The notes under the pieces: model-generated
Databases searched by the model: none
Told to the model about the DNA's origin: nothing
What the model saw: only the letters and a program-made list of their open reading frames with translations
Translations under genes and position numbers: made by a program
NCBI RefSeq assembly: GCF_001908105.1
Contig: NZ_MKGQ01000001.1
Span: forward strand, 284,990-348,989
Reading direction: 5' to 3'
Origin: Xenorhabdus eapokensis
GTDB lineage: Bacteria; Pseudomonadota; Gammaproteobacteria; Enterobacterales; Enterobacteriaceae
Length of the DNA: 64,000 bases
Part shown: positions 50,131-60,953 of the stretch, one piece after another
How positions within the stretch are numbered: the stretch's first letter is position 1
How the letters are laid out: each line of letters starts with the position of its first letter

Positions 50131-50522
50131 TATTAATGTAAAAATATATAGATTAGTATTTGGATGGCGGTTATTCTTATAGAACTTTAACTGAGTGGAA
50201 ACGTATATATTTTGGGGGGTTGTATTTTTTTTGTTGATATTTAAACTTAAACTAGTTTAGTTGGAAGATTATTTTATACAGTTTATATCGTTGGTGGATT
50301 AATGCGCGATTTTATTCGGTGTGCCGTACAATTTCGCTCTTTAGGGCGACGAAGATGTCAACTTTGAGTAACAAGCCAACACGATACTAATTAGGTAATT
50401 AGCGAAATTGCTGACTCTGCTAATGTAAGCATGATATAGAGTACGTATCTATTATTCAGATGAATAAACTGATTGGATAATTCATTGATGTTATATGAGT
50501 CTCTAATTATAAGGAGGAGTAA
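50131..50522. other. slyA upstream region
   Basis: AT-rich stretch of about 390 bases with a six-G run near 50213 and a dyad AAACTAGTTT near 50249-50258. It ends in a strong AAGGAGGAG ribosome site (50511-50519). It should contain the slyA promoter. I cannot assign elements with confidence. Confidence 0.3.
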
Positions 50523-50960
50523 TTGGAATTGACATTGGGATCAGATCTTGCACGTTTAGTCCGTATTTGGCGCGCTTTAATTGATCATCGTTTGAAACCG
50601 TTGAAATTAACTCAGACGCATTGGGTTACTCTATACAATATTAGTCAACTACCACCTGAGCAGTCACAGATACAGCTCGCAAAAGCTATTGGTATTGAGC
50701 AACCATCTTTGGTAAGAACACTTGATCAATTAGAAGAAAAGAAATTGATTACACGCCATACATGTGCCAATGATCGACGTGCAAAAAGAATCAAATTAAC
50801 CAAAGAATCAGAAAATTTTATTAGAGAAGTGGATAGTGTTATTGATTCGACAAGAAAAGAAATTTTGGAGGGAATTACTCATGATGAGTTAATTCTGCTT
50901 GCTTCTGTAATAAAGAAAATTGAAAAAAATATTAACCAATTGCACAAACAGGTAATTTAA
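50523..50960 (+). CDS. slyA: MarR-family regulator SlyA, TTG start
   Basis: Winged-helix regulator that counteracts H-NS and controls virulence and stress genes. The 145 residues begin [20 protein letters not shown] and include the recognition-helix region [21 protein letters not shown] and the wing [13 protein letters not shown]. The start is TTG at 50523, with AAGGAGGAG ending 3 bases before it. No ATG lies near the conserved N terminus. A rare TTG start is also used by Salmonella slyA. Divergence from E. coli is greatest in the C-terminal dimer helix. Confidence 0.93.
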   Translation: MELTLGSDLARLVRIWRALIDHRLKPLKLTQTHWVTLYNISQLPPEQSQIQLAKAIGIEQPSLVRTLDQLEEKKLITRHTCANDRRAKRIKLTKESENFIREVDSVIDSTRKEILEGITHDELILLASVIKKIEKNINQLHKQVI

Positions 50961-50975
50961 AAATTAAGCGATAAT

Positions 50976-51019
50976 AAAATCGCGGCCCAGATCTTGTTAC
51001 TGGTAAACCGCGATTTTTT
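50976..51019 (+). terminator. terminator after slyA
   Basis: AAAATCGCGG and CCGCGATTTT pair around a 22-base loop and run into six T. It separates slyA from the convergent slyB. Confidence 0.8.
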
Positions 51020-51040
51020 GTCTTGCGTTATTTGCACATT

Positions 51041-51514
51041 TTAGAGAGGTGATACAGTCAAAGAATCTCCGCTATTTGCGATCCTGACACGTTGTCCTCT
51101 GTTGAACACGATGCTGTCTAACTTCTGTACTATGATGATGCTTTTTCCGCTGTCCATACGAATTTCTAGCTCAACACCTTTCGTTTGGTCTAAAGCACCT
51201 TCGATTTTTTGACCCGCCAGACCACCAGCAATAGCCCCCGCAGCGGTGGCAAGCCTTTGACCAGAACCATCACCAACTGTATTACCTAGTAATCCACCCA
51301 AAACAGCACCACCAATGAAACCTAACATATTAGGATCACCAGTTTGTTTGCCTTTAATTGTGACGGGGCGTATAGACAGAATGGTACCATAGGTCACAGT
51401 TTGAGCTTGTTTGGCTTGACCAACAGAGTAAGTATCACTAGAAAGTGCTCCCATGTCTGCACAGCCAGACAACGAGGTTACTATAACTGCGCCAACCAGG
51501 AAACGTTTTAACAT
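51041..51514 (-). CDS. slyB: outer membrane lipoprotein SlyB
   Basis: Glycine-zipper lipoprotein that stabilises outer-membrane proteins under stress; PhoP-regulated in E. coli and Salmonella. From the ATG at 51514 there are 157 residues (E. coli 155): signal peptide with lipobox LSGC, then glycine-zipper stretch GFIGGAVLGGLLGNTVGDGS and AGAIAGGLAGQKIEG, then a C-terminal beta domain. TAGGAG precedes the ATG. I looked for a PhoP box upstream and found only half a site. Confidence 0.94.
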   Translation of the reverse strand: MLKRFLVGAVIVTSLSGCADMGALSSDTYSVGQAKQAQTVTYGTILSIRPVTIKGKQTGDPNMLGFIGGAVLGGLLGNTVGDGSGQRLATAAGAIAGGLAGQKIEGALDQTKGVELEIRMDSGKSIIIVQKLDSIVFNRGQRVRIANSGDSLTVSPL

Positions 51515-51861
51515 AATCACTCCTAATTTTAATGCCCGATTAGGGAAGCTTGATAATAAACTGATCACCAAGTGTTCGGCTACTCTATCTAGTAATGGAT
51601 ACTATTGTTAGCAGCAGAACCAATAAATTTGCATGCTACTAATAATGCACAATTACATATAATAAGTATTCACGATGAACTCTGAAAGGAATAATTCCTG
51701 ACCAAAAGCTTAGCATGTTTTGTGAAGGGCTTTCCAAAACTCAGATTTTATCTCTGATAATAATCATTAAGTATATATAGTCCAAATAGATGTGCTTTAT
51801 AGTTTATGCGAGATTAAAGGTAATGCACATGTTAAATGTAATCCATAATAGGGGAGTGTTT
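51515..51861. other. slyB-anmK divergent intergenic region
   Basis: About 350 AT-rich bases that must hold the slyB and anmK promoters. I see no convincing operator, RNA or small gene in it. Confidence 0.3.
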
Positions 51862-52971
51862 ATGAAATCAGGACGTTATATTGGTGTGATGTCTGGCACC
51901 AGTATGGATGGGGTTGATGTTATTTTGGCAGAGATTAGTGATAAAATTGTTATTCAACAAGTGAGTTATAGCCATCCTTTTCCGCAAGAGCTTAAACAAA
52001 AATTACTTTCCATTTGTCAAGGACAGCAGACAACTTTATCCATGGTTGGGAGATTTGACTATGAGCTTGGTACCCTCTTTGCGCAAGCTGTTCAAGGATT
52101 ACTGAATAAAGCAGAACTGACTGCAAATGATATTATAGCAATCGGGTGTCATGGGCAGACCGTATGGCATGAGCCGGACGGTGAAAAACCTTTTACCATG
52201 CAAATCGGTGACAATAACCGTGTAGCAGCACTGACCAATATTACAACGGTCGGTGATTTCAGACGGCGTGACATGGCTTATGGTGGTCAGGGAGCCCCTT
52301 TAGTGCCAGCTTTCCATATGGCGGTATTGGGTCATCCGACAGAAAGACGTATTATTTTAAATATTGGTGGAATAGCAAATATTTCAGCACTTCTGCCTAA
52401 CTCAGCCGTTAAGGGATATGATACCGGACCGGGTAATATGTTGATGGATGCCTGGACATGGCGACATAAGCAGTTACCTTACGACAAAGATGCACAGTGG
52501 GCTAGTGAAGGTTCTGTTGATGAATCCTTGCTCCAAAAGATGCTTTCTGATCCCTATTTCGCACGTACTGCACCGAAAAGTACAGGGCGTGAATACTTTA
52601 ATATGGCATGGTTAGAAAAACAGTTGGCTGATCTTCCTGATGTTGCACCAGTGGATGTTCAAGCCACATTGGCTGAACTAACGGCTGTAAGCATTGCCCA
52701 GCAAGTTATGTTGAGTGGTGGATGTGACCGTCTTCTGGTATGTGGCGGCGGGGCGCGTAATCCTCTCGTAATGAACCGTTTATCGGCTTTGTTGCCAGGT
52801 ACTGAAGTAACTACGACAGACAAATATGGCTTAAGCGGTGACGATATGGAAGCACTGGCATTTGCCTGGCTGGCATTCCGAACAATGTCTGGATTGTCTG
52901 GTAACCTGCCATCAGTCACAGGTGCGGATAGAGAAACGATTTTAGGTGCAATTTATCCGGTTGTCAGATAA
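51862..52971 (+). CDS. anmK: anhydro-N-acetylmuramic acid kinase
   Basis: Phosphorylates 1,6-anhydroMurNAc from recycled cell wall to MurNAc-6-P. From the ATG at 51862 there are 369 residues, the E. coli length. Motifs: [19 protein letters not shown] at the N terminus, [10 protein letters not shown], and [21 protein letters not shown] lies 5 bases before the ATG, which rules out the upstream starts. Confidence 0.95.
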   Translation: MKSGRYIGVMSGTSMDGVDVILAEISDKIVIQQVSYSHPFPQELKQKLLSICQGQQTTLSMVGRFDYELGTLFAQAVQGLLNKAELTANDIIAIGCHGQTVWHEPDGEKPFTMQIGDNNRVAALTNITTVGDFRRRDMAYGGQGAPLVPAFHMAVLGHPTERRIILNIGGIANISALLPNSAVKGYDTGPGNMLMDAWTWRHKQLPYDKDAQWASEGSVDESLLQKMLSDPYFARTAPKSTGREYFNMAWLEKQLADLPDVAPVDVQATLAELTAVSIAQQVMLSGGCDRLLVCGGGARNPLVMNRLSALLPGTEVTTTDKYGLSGDDMEALAFAWLAFRTMSGLSGNLPSVTGADRETILGAIYPVVR

Positions 52972-53074
52972 TTGGTTGGATAATGGTCAGTTAACAGATG
53001 ATCATTATTAGAAGACAGTTAGCTAACAGATAACAATGATATGCTAATACGCATTAATAAATCGAGAGTTAGAA

Positions 53075-53728
53075 ATGTCAGAAAATAATGAAACAGATAT
53101 CGCAGAACTGCGCCGTGAATATATACGTGGTGGCTTAAGGCGAAAAAATCTTACTGAAGAACCGATTGAACTCTTTGAATGTTGGTTAAAGCAGGCTTGT
53201 GAAGCGAAGCTCATCGATCCGACGGCAATGTGTATTGCCACAGTAGATGAACATGGGCAACCTTATCAACGTATTGTTCTATTAAAACATTTTGATGCTA
53301 ATAACCTGATATTCTATACCAATCTTGGCAGCCGTAAGGCAAAACATCTGGCCCAGAATAACCGGATCAGTCTCCATTTTCCTTGGCATCAATTGGAACG
53401 ACAGGTCAGTTTTCTCGGCAGAGCTGAGCGTTTATCTCCGGTTGAGGTTGTAAAATATTTTCATAGCCGTCCCAAGGATAGCCAAATTGCAGCTTGGGCT
53501 TCCCAGCAATCCTCAAAGATTTCAACCAGAAGCATTTTGGAAGGGAAATTTTTGGAGTTGAAACAGAAATTCCAAAATGGTGAAGTACCTCTTCCAGGTT
53601 TTTGGGGGGGATTCAAGGTCAAATTTGACTCAGTCGAATTCTGGCAGGGCGGTGCCCATCGTCTTCATGATCGTTTCCTGTATCAGCGTGAAGGTGATAA
53701 GTGGAATGTTGAACGTTTGGCGCCTTAA
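53075..53728 (+). CDS. pdxH: pyridoxine/pyridoxamine 5'-phosphate oxidase
   Basis: FMN enzyme that makes pyridoxal 5'-phosphate. The 217 residues (E. coli 218) include [20 protein letters not shown] and [13 protein letters not shown] (FMN site), and the C-terminal [18 protein letters not shown] run of seven G lies at 53604-53610. With tyrS and pdxY downstream, this is the E. coli gene order. Confidence 0.95.
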   Translation: MSENNETDIAELRREYIRGGLRRKNLTEEPIELFECWLKQACEAKLIDPTAMCIATVDEHGQPYQRIVLLKHFDANNLIFYTNLGSRKAKHLAQNNRISLHFPWHQLERQVSFLGRAERLSPVEVVKYFHSRPKDSQIAAWASQQSSKISTRSILEGKFLELKQKFQNGEVPLPGFWGGFKVKFDSVEFWQGGAHRLHDRFLYQREGDKWNVERLAP

Positions 53729-53871
53729 CAACAGTCTTTACGTAAACTCCTAAACTAATAAAGTCTAATAAATTGCAAATTACAGCCTATCAAGCAGTGA
53801 TTTGCAAAGTAGGGGGTAATTACTGTTTTTAATACTGGCACTTATAGGACTGGCGTTTTATTCTATAGCAC

Positions 53872-53899
53872 TTGATTTATCACAAGATGCTTATATATA
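53872..53899 (+). promoter_or_regulatory. candidate tyrS promoter
   Basis: TTGATT (53872-53877) and TATATA (53894-53899) with 16-base spacing, about 97 bases before the tyrS ATG. It lies just before the leader hairpin. Confidence 0.4.
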
Positions 53900-53911
53900 T
53901 CCGACAGGCTT

Positions 53912-53945
53912 CACGTTGTCGCGTAGTTAACAAGGCGGCAACGTG
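53912..53945 (+). repeat. 11-bp hairpin in the tyrS leader
   Basis: CACGTTGTCGC and GCGGCAACGTG pair (one G-T) around a 12-base loop, 50 bases before the tyrS ATG. No T run follows. It would form in the tyrS untranslated leader. Confidence 0.6.
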
Positions 53946-53995
53946 GAGAAGAGTATAGAGATATAAGCAAAGTATACAAACCGATGGAGTCATTA

Positions 53996-55267
53996 ATGTC
54001 TAGCAATAACCTGATTAAACAACTGCAAGAGCGGGGCCTTGTTGCCCAGGTAACGGATGAAGAGGCGTTAGCTGAGAGACTGGCGCAAGGTCCGGTTTCT
54101 CTCTATTGTGGCTTCGATCCTACCGCTGACAGCTTGCATTTGGGCCATCTGGTTCCCTTGCTGTGTTTAAAACGATTCCAACTTGCTGGTCACAAACCTA
54201 TTGCGTTGGTTGGTGGGGCGACAGGTTTGATTGGTGATCCAAGCTTTAAAGCAACGGAACGCAAATTGAACACAGAAGAAACGGTCGGAGAATGGGTTGA
54301 AAAAATTCGTAACCAGGTTTCCCCGTTCCTTAGTTTTGAGGGTGCAAATGGTGCAGAATTAGCCAATAACTACGATTGGTTTGGTCAAATGGATGTGTTG
54401 ACTTTCCTGCGTGATATCGGTAAGCACTTCTCCGTCAATCAGATGATCAACAAAGAAGCAGTAAAACAACGCCTTAACCGTGATGATGTTGGTATTTCGT
54501 ACACTGAGTTTTCTTATAACCTATTGCAGTCTTATGACTTTGCAAATTTGAATAGAAAATATGGTGTTGAATTACAAATTGGTGGTTCAGACCAATGGGG
54601 TAATATTACTTCAGGTATCGATTTGACTCGTCGCTTGAACCAGAAACAAGTGTTTGGCATGACCGTACCGCTGATCACCAAATCAGACGGAACTAAATTT
54701 GGTAAAACAGAAGGTGGTGCAGTTTGGTTGGATCCGAAGAGAACCAGCCCATACAAATTTTACCAGTTCTGGATTAACACAGCAGATGCAGATGTTTACC
54801 GTTTCCTGAAATTCTTTACTTTCATGAGCAGTGAAGAAATTAATGCACTGGAAGAAGAAGATAAAAACAGTGGTAAAGCTCCACGTGCTCAATATGTATT
54901 AGCAGAACAAGTTACGGGTCTGGTGCATGGCGAAAAAGGTCTTGCGGCGGCGAAGCGTATTACTGAGAGTTTATTCTCAGGCGCTATTGCTGATTTAACC
55001 GAAGAAGATTTCGCTCAACTGGCACAAGATGGCATGCCAGCCATTGAACTTGAAAAAGGTACTGATCTGCAACAAGCATTGGTCACAGCTGAATTTGTTC
55101 CTTCCCGTGGGCAGGCGCGTACTATGATTAGCTCTAATGCGGTTTCCATCAACGGTGAAAAACAGTCCGAACCTATGTATGTATTTACGGATAGTGATTG
55201 TTTATTTGGGCGTTATAGCTTATTACGCCGTGGTAAAAAACATTATTGCCTTATCAATTGGAAGTAA
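53996..55267 (+). CDS. tyrS: tyrosine--tRNA ligase
   Basis: Charges tRNA-Tyr. From the ATG at 53996 there are 423 residues (E. coli 424), beginning [16 protein letters not shown]. The class I HIGH motif is HLGHLVP, the tyrosine pocket is in [13 protein letters not shown], the KMSKS loop is KFGKT, and an S4-like RNA-binding domain ends the protein ([20 protein letters not shown]). GGAG at 53986-53989 precedes the chosen ATG; an ATG at 53984 overlaps that ribosome site and was rejected. Confidence 0.95.
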   Translation: MSSNNLIKQLQERGLVAQVTDEEALAERLAQGPVSLYCGFDPTADSLHLGHLVPLLCLKRFQLAGHKPIALVGGATGLIGDPSFKATERKLNTEETVGEWVEKIRNQVSPFLSFEGANGAELANNYDWFGQMDVLTFLRDIGKHFSVNQMINKEAVKQRLNRDDVGISYTEFSYNLLQSYDFANLNRKYGVELQIGGSDQWGNITSGIDLTRRLNQKQVFGMTVPLITKSDGTKFGKTEGGAVWLDPKRTSPYKFYQFWINTADADVYRFLKFFTFMSSEEINALEEEDKNSGKAPRAQYVLAEQVTGLVHGEKGLAAAKRITESLFSGAIADLTEEDFAQLAQDGMPAIELEKGTDLQQALVTAEFVPSRGQARTMISSNAVSINGEKQSEPMYVFTDSDCLFGRYSLLRRGKKHYCLINWK

Positions 55268-55279
55268 TTAATTAATATC

Positions 55280-55309
55280 ATTAAGGGCAACGATAATGTT
55301 GCCCTTAAT
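55280..55309 (+). terminator. hairpin after tyrS
   Basis: ATTAAGGGCAAC and GTTGCCCTTAAT form a perfect 12-bp stem with a 6-base loop, 12 bases after the tyrS stop and 63 before pdxY. It lacks a T run, so it may be a partial terminator or processing signal between the two genes. Confidence 0.55.
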
Positions 55310-55372
55310 GTATCTGGTGTCTTGATAAATATTATCTATTCATAAATTAAAAATAATAAACTAGGCCTTATC

Positions 55373-56251
55373 ATGAATAATGTTCTTTCAATTCAGTCTC
55401 ATGTTGTCTTTGGTCATGCAGGAAACAGTGCGGCTGTTTTTCCGATGCGTCGTATGGGGGTGAACGTATGGGCATTAAATACGGTTCAATTTTCAAACCA
55501 TACCCAATATCCTCAATGGCGTGGTTGTGTAATGCCGCCGGAACATTTGACTGAAATTGTGCGGGGAATTGGTGACATTAATAAACTCGCATCCTGTAAT
55601 GCAATCCTGAGTGGTTATATTGGTTCTGCGGAGCAGGGAAATTATATCCTTGATATCGTGAAGCAGGTTAAAAAAGCTAACCCTGATGCCTGGTATTTCT
55701 GTGACCCTGTAATGGGACATCCAGAAAAAGGATGTATAGTTGCGCCAGGGGTTGCTGAATTTTTGTGCGATAATGCACTACCTGCCAGTGATATTATTGC
55801 ACCTAATTTGTTGGAACTTGAAACATTAACTATGCGGAAAATTGGCAGTGTAGAACAAGCTATATCCGCCGCGCGTGAGTTATGTGAAAAAGGTCCCAAG
55901 ATTGTCTTGGTCAAACATTTGAGCCGTGCAGGTTATCAGGCCGATTGTTTTGAAATGCTTTTGGTAACGAAAGAACATAGTTGGCATGTTAGCCGCCCAC
56001 TAATTGATACAGGATCGCGTCAACCTGTTGGTGTTGGAGATTTAACGAGTGGTTTGTTTCTCGCCAATCTATTGAAAAACCCATCTTTGGCAAATGAAAC
56101 ATTGCAAGCTGCTTTAGAACATGTTGTGGCTGCGGTCTACTAAGTCATGTTGGCGACCCAACAGAGTGAGGAATATGAATTACAGATTGTTGCCGCACAA
56201 GATAAGATAGTCGCTCCAGACCATCAATTTCATGCTGTCAGAATAGACTAA
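55373..56251 (+). pseudogene. pdxY: pyridoxal kinase PdxY, interrupted by an in-frame stop
   Basis: PdxY phosphorylates pyridoxal in vitamin B6 salvage. The open frame from the ATG at 55373 runs 256 codons and stops at TAA 56141-56143, directly after EHVVAAVY. E. coli PdxY (287 residues) continues there with EIMVTTKAMQEYELQVVAAQ. In the same frame after the TAA the sequence encodes VMLATQQSEEYELQIVAAQ and 16 more residues, ending at a TAA at 56249-56251, for 292 codons in all. One G-to-T change (GAA to TAA) would explain this. The ATP/substrate motif GVGDLTSG is upstream and intact. The short form may retain activity; sequencing error or read-through are alternatives. Confidence 0.85.
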
Positions 56252-56255
56252 TAAC

Positions 56256-56299
56256 AAAAAACAGTCCCACCCATAATGTTATGGACGGGACTGTTTTTA
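56256..56299. terminator. bidirectional terminator between pdxY and fabI
   Basis: ACAGTCCC (56261-56268) and GGGACTGT (56287-56294) pair, flanked by five or more A before and T after, so it can act on both strands. It lies just past the distal pdxY stop at 56251, consistent with the ancestral gene end. Confidence 0.8.
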
Positions 56300-56313
56300 A
56301 TATACTGACGAGC

Positions 56314-57105
56314 TTATGGTTTTAACTCTAACTCATTCATGGCAGCGATGCTGAAACCACCATCAACATGCAAGATCTCACCGCTAATACCACCAGCCAG
56401 ATCTGAGCACAAGAAGGCAGCCGCATTACCGACATCTTCTGTTGTCACAGTGCGGCGAATAGGTGTAACCGCTTCACAGTGTGCCAGCATCTTACGGAAG
56501 TCTTTGATACCAGAAGCAGCCAGAGTACGGATTGGGCCCGCAGAGATACCATTAACACGAACACCTTCAGCGCCCATCGCATTTGCCATATAACGCACGT
56601 TTGCTTCCAGAGATGCTTTCGCCAGACCCATGACGTTATAGTTAGGAATTGCACGCTCTGCACCCAAATAACTCAAGGTGAGCAGGGCAGAACCCGGATT
56701 CAACATATTACGGCAGACTTTTGCCATTGCGACAAAGCTGTATGCACTGATGTCGTGCGCAATTTTGAAGCCTTCACGGTTAACAGCATTAACATAATCA
56801 CCATCAAGCTGGTCAGCCGGTGCGTAACCGATAGAGTGAACAAAACCATCGAATTTAGGCCATACTTTACCTAATTCAACGAACAATGCGTCAATACTTT
56901 CATCTTCAGCCACGTCACATGGCAGAACGATATCTGAATTCAGTGATGCGGCGAATTCTTCGACACGAGGTTTCAGCTTGTCATTTTGGTAAGTGAAAGC
57001 CAGCTCTGCTCCTTGATCGTGCATTGCCTTGGCAATTCCATAAGCAATAGACAGTTTGCTGGCGACGCCAGTAATGAGAATGCGCTTGCCGGTCATGAAA
57101 CCCAT
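56314..57105 (-). CDS. fabI: enoyl-[acyl-carrier-protein] reductase (NADH)
   Basis: Last reduction in each fatty-acid elongation cycle; target of triclosan. From the ATG at 57105 there are 263 residues (E. coli 262). It is an SDR fold with [20 protein letters not shown] (NAD loop), [20 protein letters not shown] (catalytic Tyr and Lys) and [17 protein letters not shown] at the end. AAGGATA precedes the ATG; an upstream start adding ten residues was rejected. Confidence 0.96.
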   Translation of the reverse strand: MGFMTGKRILITGVASKLSIAYGIAKAMHDQGAELAFTYQNDKLKPRVEEFAASLNSDIVLPCDVAEDESIDALFVELGKVWPKFDGFVHSIGYAPADQLDGDYVNAVNREGFKIAHDISAYSFVAMAKVCRNMLNPGSALLTLSYLGAERAIPNYNVMGLAKASLEANVRYMANAMGAEGVRVNGISAGPIRTLAASGIKDFRKMLAHCEAVTPIRRTVTTEDVGNAAAFLCSDLAGGISGEILHVDGGFSIAAMNELELKP

Positions 57106-57311
57106 AGCAGTATCCTTATTGTTCTTTATGATCAAAATTGTTCTTTGTGATCAAACACCAAAAGTCATGGCAAAACAGAAATAATTAATAGTTAACCATA
57201 ACTACGGTATTTATGGTGAATAAACGGGGATGATTCTACCATGCCGGAGGAAAATGTGGTGAGTTTCCCATTCTGTTCCGATCAGTGATTAAAATACATC
57301 CAAGAAAAACA

Positions 57312-58121
57312 TTAGGTGATATCTTGTCGCCATGCTTCAGCAGACAGGGCTTCACCAAAATGGCTGGCTATCAATTTGCGGGTAATATCATGCAGCGGGG
57401 AAGCCAGAACCTCCGCTGTATTACCACGCTCGACAACCTCCCCTTGATGCATGACCAGTACTTGATCACTGATATGTTTCATCATACCGAGATGCTGAGT
57501 GACATAGATATATGAAATACCCTGTTTTTCCTGTAATTCCAGCATCAAGTTGATGATTTGGGAACGCATCGACATATCAAGGGATGCCAGGGCTTCATCG
57601 GCAACAATGATTTGTGGTTGCAATATTAAAGCCCGAGCCAAAGCCACCCGCTGTTTCTGTCCTGATGCCAGCATGTGTGGATAATAATTGGCATGATCTG
57701 GCAGTAAACCAACTTGACGTAATGTCTGGTTGATCCGTTTTTCCCGTTCGGAGGGAGATAACTCTGTATTCAAAATTAACGGCATATCCATAATCTGACC
57801 AATACGTTGGCGGGGATTCAGTGATGTGCTGGGATCTTGAAAAATCATGCGAATGCGCTGGCTGCGATAGCTGTAGTCTCCGTAAGACAGCTTATGCCCG
57901 TTAATCAGAATTTCACCTGAAGTCGGTTCAATAACTCCTGATAACATTCTGGCTAGTGTTGATTTACCGGAACCATTTGCACCAAGGATAGCGAGGGTTT
58001 TTTTCGGTTGCAGGGTAAAGCTCACGGGTTTTACGGCATCAAGTTGATGATGGCGAAATAGTCCAGTTTGATGGCGAAATGTTTTAGTCAAATTTTTAAC
58101 TTCCAGCAATGTCTCAACCAT
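57312..58121 (-). CDS. sapF: Sap ABC transporter ATP-binding protein SapF
   Basis: One of two ATPases of the Sap peptide/putrescine-type transporter. The 269 residues show Walker A GANGSGKST, signature LASGQKQRVALARAL, Walker B IIVADEALASLD and the switch histidine in VTQHLGMMKH. The signature is LASGQ rather than LSGGQ, as in SapF homologues. Last gene of sapABCDF, directly abutting sapD. No terminator was seen before fabI's promoter region. Confidence 0.94.
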   Translation of the reverse strand: MVETLLEVKNLTKTFRHQTGLFRHHQLDAVKPVSFTLQPKKTLAILGANGSGKSTLARMLSGVIEPTSGEILINGHKLSYGDYSYRSQRIRMIFQDPSTSLNPRQRIGQIMDMPLILNTELSPSEREKRINQTLRQVGLLPDHANYYPHMLASGQKQRVALARALILQPQIIVADEALASLDMSMRSQIINLMLELQEKQGISYIYVTQHLGMMKHISDQVLVMHQGEVVERGNTAEVLASPLHDITRKLIASHFGEALSAEAWRQDIT

Positions 58122-59117
58122 TTACGGTTCCTCCATATTCAAAGGGAAATGGCAGGCGAAGGCATGACTCTTAACCACCCGTAACCGTGGCGTTGCTATA
58201 CAGGTTTTTTGTGCATAAGGGCAACGTGGCCCCAAACGGCAACCTACCGGCAGATGTTCCAGTGATGGAATAGCACCAGACAGCGTATTTAATCGACTTT
58301 TGTGTGGCAACGGGCTGCCAAAATCAGGAATTGAACGGATCAGCGCTTGCGTATAGGGATGGTAAGGTTTCACCAGCAATTCATCCGGTGTGGCGCTTTC
58401 CACTGTTTGACCGCAATACAGTACATTGATGCGTTTGACCAGTTTACTCATCATTTGCAGGTCATGGCTGATTAGCAGGATAGTCATGTTGTTGTTTTGA
58501 TTGAGGCTCGACAGCAAACGGAATATTTGTGCCTGTGTGGTAGGTTCCATGGCATTGGTCGGTTCGTCGGCAATCAGCAATCGAGGCTGATTGGCAAGCG
58601 CAATGGCAATCATCACTTTTTGACACTCACCTTCTGTTAATTCGTAAGGGTAGCTGTGCATGATGTCATAGTGATCTTTAATACCAACACGGTGTAATAA
58701 CTCAATTGCACGACGTTTTCGCCAATTAAATCTCTGCCACCAGCGGCCTTTATATGTCCACCCAGGAATAGATTGAATAATCTGTTTACCAATATTTTCT
58801 GATGGATCGAGACATGACTGTGGCTCCTGAAAAATCATTGAAATATTGTGACCAATCACCTTACGGCGCTGCCGTGGCGTTAGGCGTAATAAATCAATAT
58901 CGTTAAAACGGAAACGATCCGCGGTGACTGTGAGGTTATCTTTTGTGACACCACAAATCGCTTTGGCAATCAGGCTTTTGCCTGAGCCTGATTCGCCAGC
59001 CAAACCCAATATTTCACCTTCTGTTAGTGAAATACTCATTCGGTCAACGGCTTTGACGGGACCTTCTGCCGTCATAAATTCAATCGTAAGATTTCGAATA
59101 TCAAGCAATGGCATCAT
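58122..59117 (-). CDS. sapD: Sap ABC transporter ATP-binding protein SapD
   Basis: ATPase of the oligopeptide-transporter type, 331 residues. Walker [10 protein letters not shown], a degenerate signature [16 protein letters not shown], Walker [14 protein letters not shown], and the C-terminal oligopeptide-type cysteine region with [14 protein letters not shown]. SapD also supports Trk potassium uptake in E. coli. The ATG at 59117 overlaps the sapC stop (ATGA); the next codon is also ATG and gives the E. coli start MPLLDIRNL. Confidence 0.94.
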   Translation of the reverse strand: MMPLLDIRNLTIEFMTAEGPVKAVDRMSISLTEGEILGLAGESGSGKSLIAKAICGVTKDNLTVTADRFRFNDIDLLRLTPRQRRKVIGHNISMIFQEPQSCLDPSENIGKQIIQSIPGWTYKGRWWQRFNWRKRRAIELLHRVGIKDHYDIMHSYPYELTEGECQKVMIAIALANQPRLLIADEPTNAMEPTTQAQIFRLLSSLNQNNNMTILLISHDLQMMSKLVKRINVLYCGQTVESATPDELLVKPYHPYTQALIRSIPDFGSPLPHKSRLNTLSGAIPSLEHLPVGCRLGPRCPYAQKTCIATPRLRVVKSHAFACHFPLNMEEP

Positions 59118-60001
59118 TCGACTCCTGCGTTAATAGCGCGGTGCAGGCCATCGCCCAGTAAGTTAACCAACAGGACACTGAGCATGATCGCTGCTCCGGG
59201 TAACATCACAGTCCACGGTGCCGCATAGATCAATTCTAATGAATCTCCCAGCATCGCTCCCCATTCGGGGGAGGGCAGCTGTGCACCAAGATTGAGAAAT
59301 CCCAACGCGGCAATATCAAGAATAGCGATGGAAAGAGCACGGGTTAACTCACTGACTATCACCGCAGTGATATTGGGGAGAACGGCATAACGTAAAATAT
59401 GGTAGTTTGAAGCGCCATCCAGACGTGCTGCAATAATGTACTCTTTATCCAGTTCATCATGCACCGCAGTATAAACGGTTCGTACTATTCTTGGTAGCAG
59501 TGCCAGCGAAACGGCAATCATAGCGTGCTGCAAGCTAGCGCCAACAAAAGCAACGACAATGATAGCCAGTAGCAAGGAAGGAATTGAGAGCAAGGTATCA
59601 AGAATATGGTTCAGAACCGCCGATCTCAAGCCATGAGTCATTCCGGCAAGGCTACCGATGATTAACCCTACAATGGCCGTGACCGCAGTGACAACCAATG
59701 CCCCGCCAAATGTGGAAGACGTGCCAATCAATAGACGGCTGAAAATATCACGGCCAAGATCATCGGTTCCAAGGAAAAAGGCGACATTACCGTGATGCGA
59801 CCATGAAGGAGGCATAAGCTGCGCCATAAATTGTTGATCAAGCCGATATGGGGCGAGAAGAGCTCCCAACAGGCACAGTGCAATTAAAATTAACACGCCA
59901 TAAAAACCGGTCATTGCTAATATATCAGCATAGAAAAATCGCCAGATAACCCTCAATGGTGACGGCATTTTCTTTTCGCGGTAAAAATTATCTAACGGCA
60001 T
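59114..60001 (-). CDS. sapC: Sap ABC transporter permease SapC
   Basis: Inner-membrane permease of the DppC/OppC type, 295 residues (E. coli 296), six helices. The EAA loop region is in [41 protein letters not shown] near residue 75 is typical of the family. It overlaps sapB by 14 bases and sapD by 4. Confidence 0.94.
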   Translation of the reverse strand: MPLDNFYREKKMPSPLRVIWRFFYADILAMTGFYGVLILIALCLLGALLAPYRLDQQFMAQLMPPSWSHHGNVAFFLGTDDLGRDIFSRLLIGTSSTFGGALVVTAVTAIVGLIIGSLAGMTHGLRSAVLNHILDTLLSIPSLLLAIIVVAFVGASLQHAMIAVSLALLPRIVRTVYTAVHDELDKEYIIAARLDGASNYHILRYAVLPNITAVIVSELTRALSIAILDIAALGFLNLGAQLPSPEWGAMLGDSLELIYAAPWTVMLPGAAIMLSVLLVNLLGDGLHRAINAGVE

Positions 60002-60953
60002 ATCGTTCCTTATGTTTCAGGGGATTAGCCATCGCACCAATAATATCTGTCAGAATATTAACGGAAATAACCAGCGTTCCTATCACCATGACGCCCGCCG
60101 AAATTGCGGAATAATCCTGTTGGCGGATAGCGCTAATAAGCCAACGCCCTAAACCCGGCCAGTTAAAGACTTGCTCTGTCACCATCGCTAATGTGAGCAT
60201 GGTTGAAAATTGTAATCCTAACTTAGGAATGATGGGTGGCAAGGCATTATGCAATAAATGGCGACGAATGATAGTTAGCCGAGATAAACCACGCGTTGCT
60301 GCCGATTTGATGTAATTTTCACCTGAAACTTCCTCTGCACTATTGCGCATCAAACGGATAACTTCAGTAGTCGGCGCAACGGCCAGCGTGATAACGGGCA
60401 GAACCATATGCAGAATAACGCTCATGATCATTTCATTGCGATAAGGCGCCTTTGACAACCAGGCATCAATCAGTGCAGAACCCGTGACAGGCTCCATCCG
60501 ATAGAGTAAATCAACCCGCCCTGAGACAGGCAGCCAGCCCAAATACAGTGAAAAAAGCAAGGTCAGCAATAACGCCAGCCAGAAAACCGGAATGGAAAAA
60601 CCACAGAGGGCAAATGTACTGATAATGATATCGGCTTTTTTATTGCGCCAGACACCAGCAATAATCCCAAGAGGGATGCCGATTAACAATGCCATGGAAA
60701 AAGAGAGGACACACAGCTCCATCGTGGCAGGGAGAACATTATACAGTTGTTCGATAACTCGTTCCCCATTAATTCTGGAAATACCAAAATCCCATTGGAG
60801 CAAGCTACGGAAATAGTAGAGATAAGCGTCTGACAATGATGCGCCACTTAAGGCACCATGAGGTGTGAAATACATCAGGCTGAAGCTGATTAATGAAAGA
60901 AAAAACAACGTCACAATCAGAAGTAACAAACGACGCAGAATATAAATAATCAT
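59988..60953 (-). CDS. sapB: Sap ABC transporter permease SapB
   Basis: DppB/OppB-type permease, 321 residues, starting [20 protein letters not shown]. The EAA loop region is [23 protein letters not shown]. It pairs with SapC to form the channel. The start overlaps the sapA stop by 4 bases and its end overlaps sapC. Confidence 0.94.
   Translation of the reverse strand: MIIYILRRLLLLIVTLFFLSLISFSLMYFTPHGALSGASLSDAYLYYFRSLLQWDFGISRINGERVIEQLYNVLPATMELCVLSFSMALLIGIPLGIIAGVWRNKKADIIISTFALCGFSIPVFWLALLLTLLFSLYLGWLPVSGRVDLLYRMEPVTGSALIDAWLSKAPYRNEMIMSVILHMVLPVITLAVAPTTEVIRLMRNSAEEVSGENYIKSAATRGLSRLTIIRRHLLHNALPPIIPKLGLQFSTMLTLAMVTEQVFNWPGLGRWLISAIRQQDYSAISAGVMVIGTLVISVNILTDIIGAMANPLKHKERYAVR

Noticed and set aside
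51515..51700. PhoP box before slyB
   Set aside because: Only one half-site (GTTTA) is seen; the 11-base repeat partner does not match.
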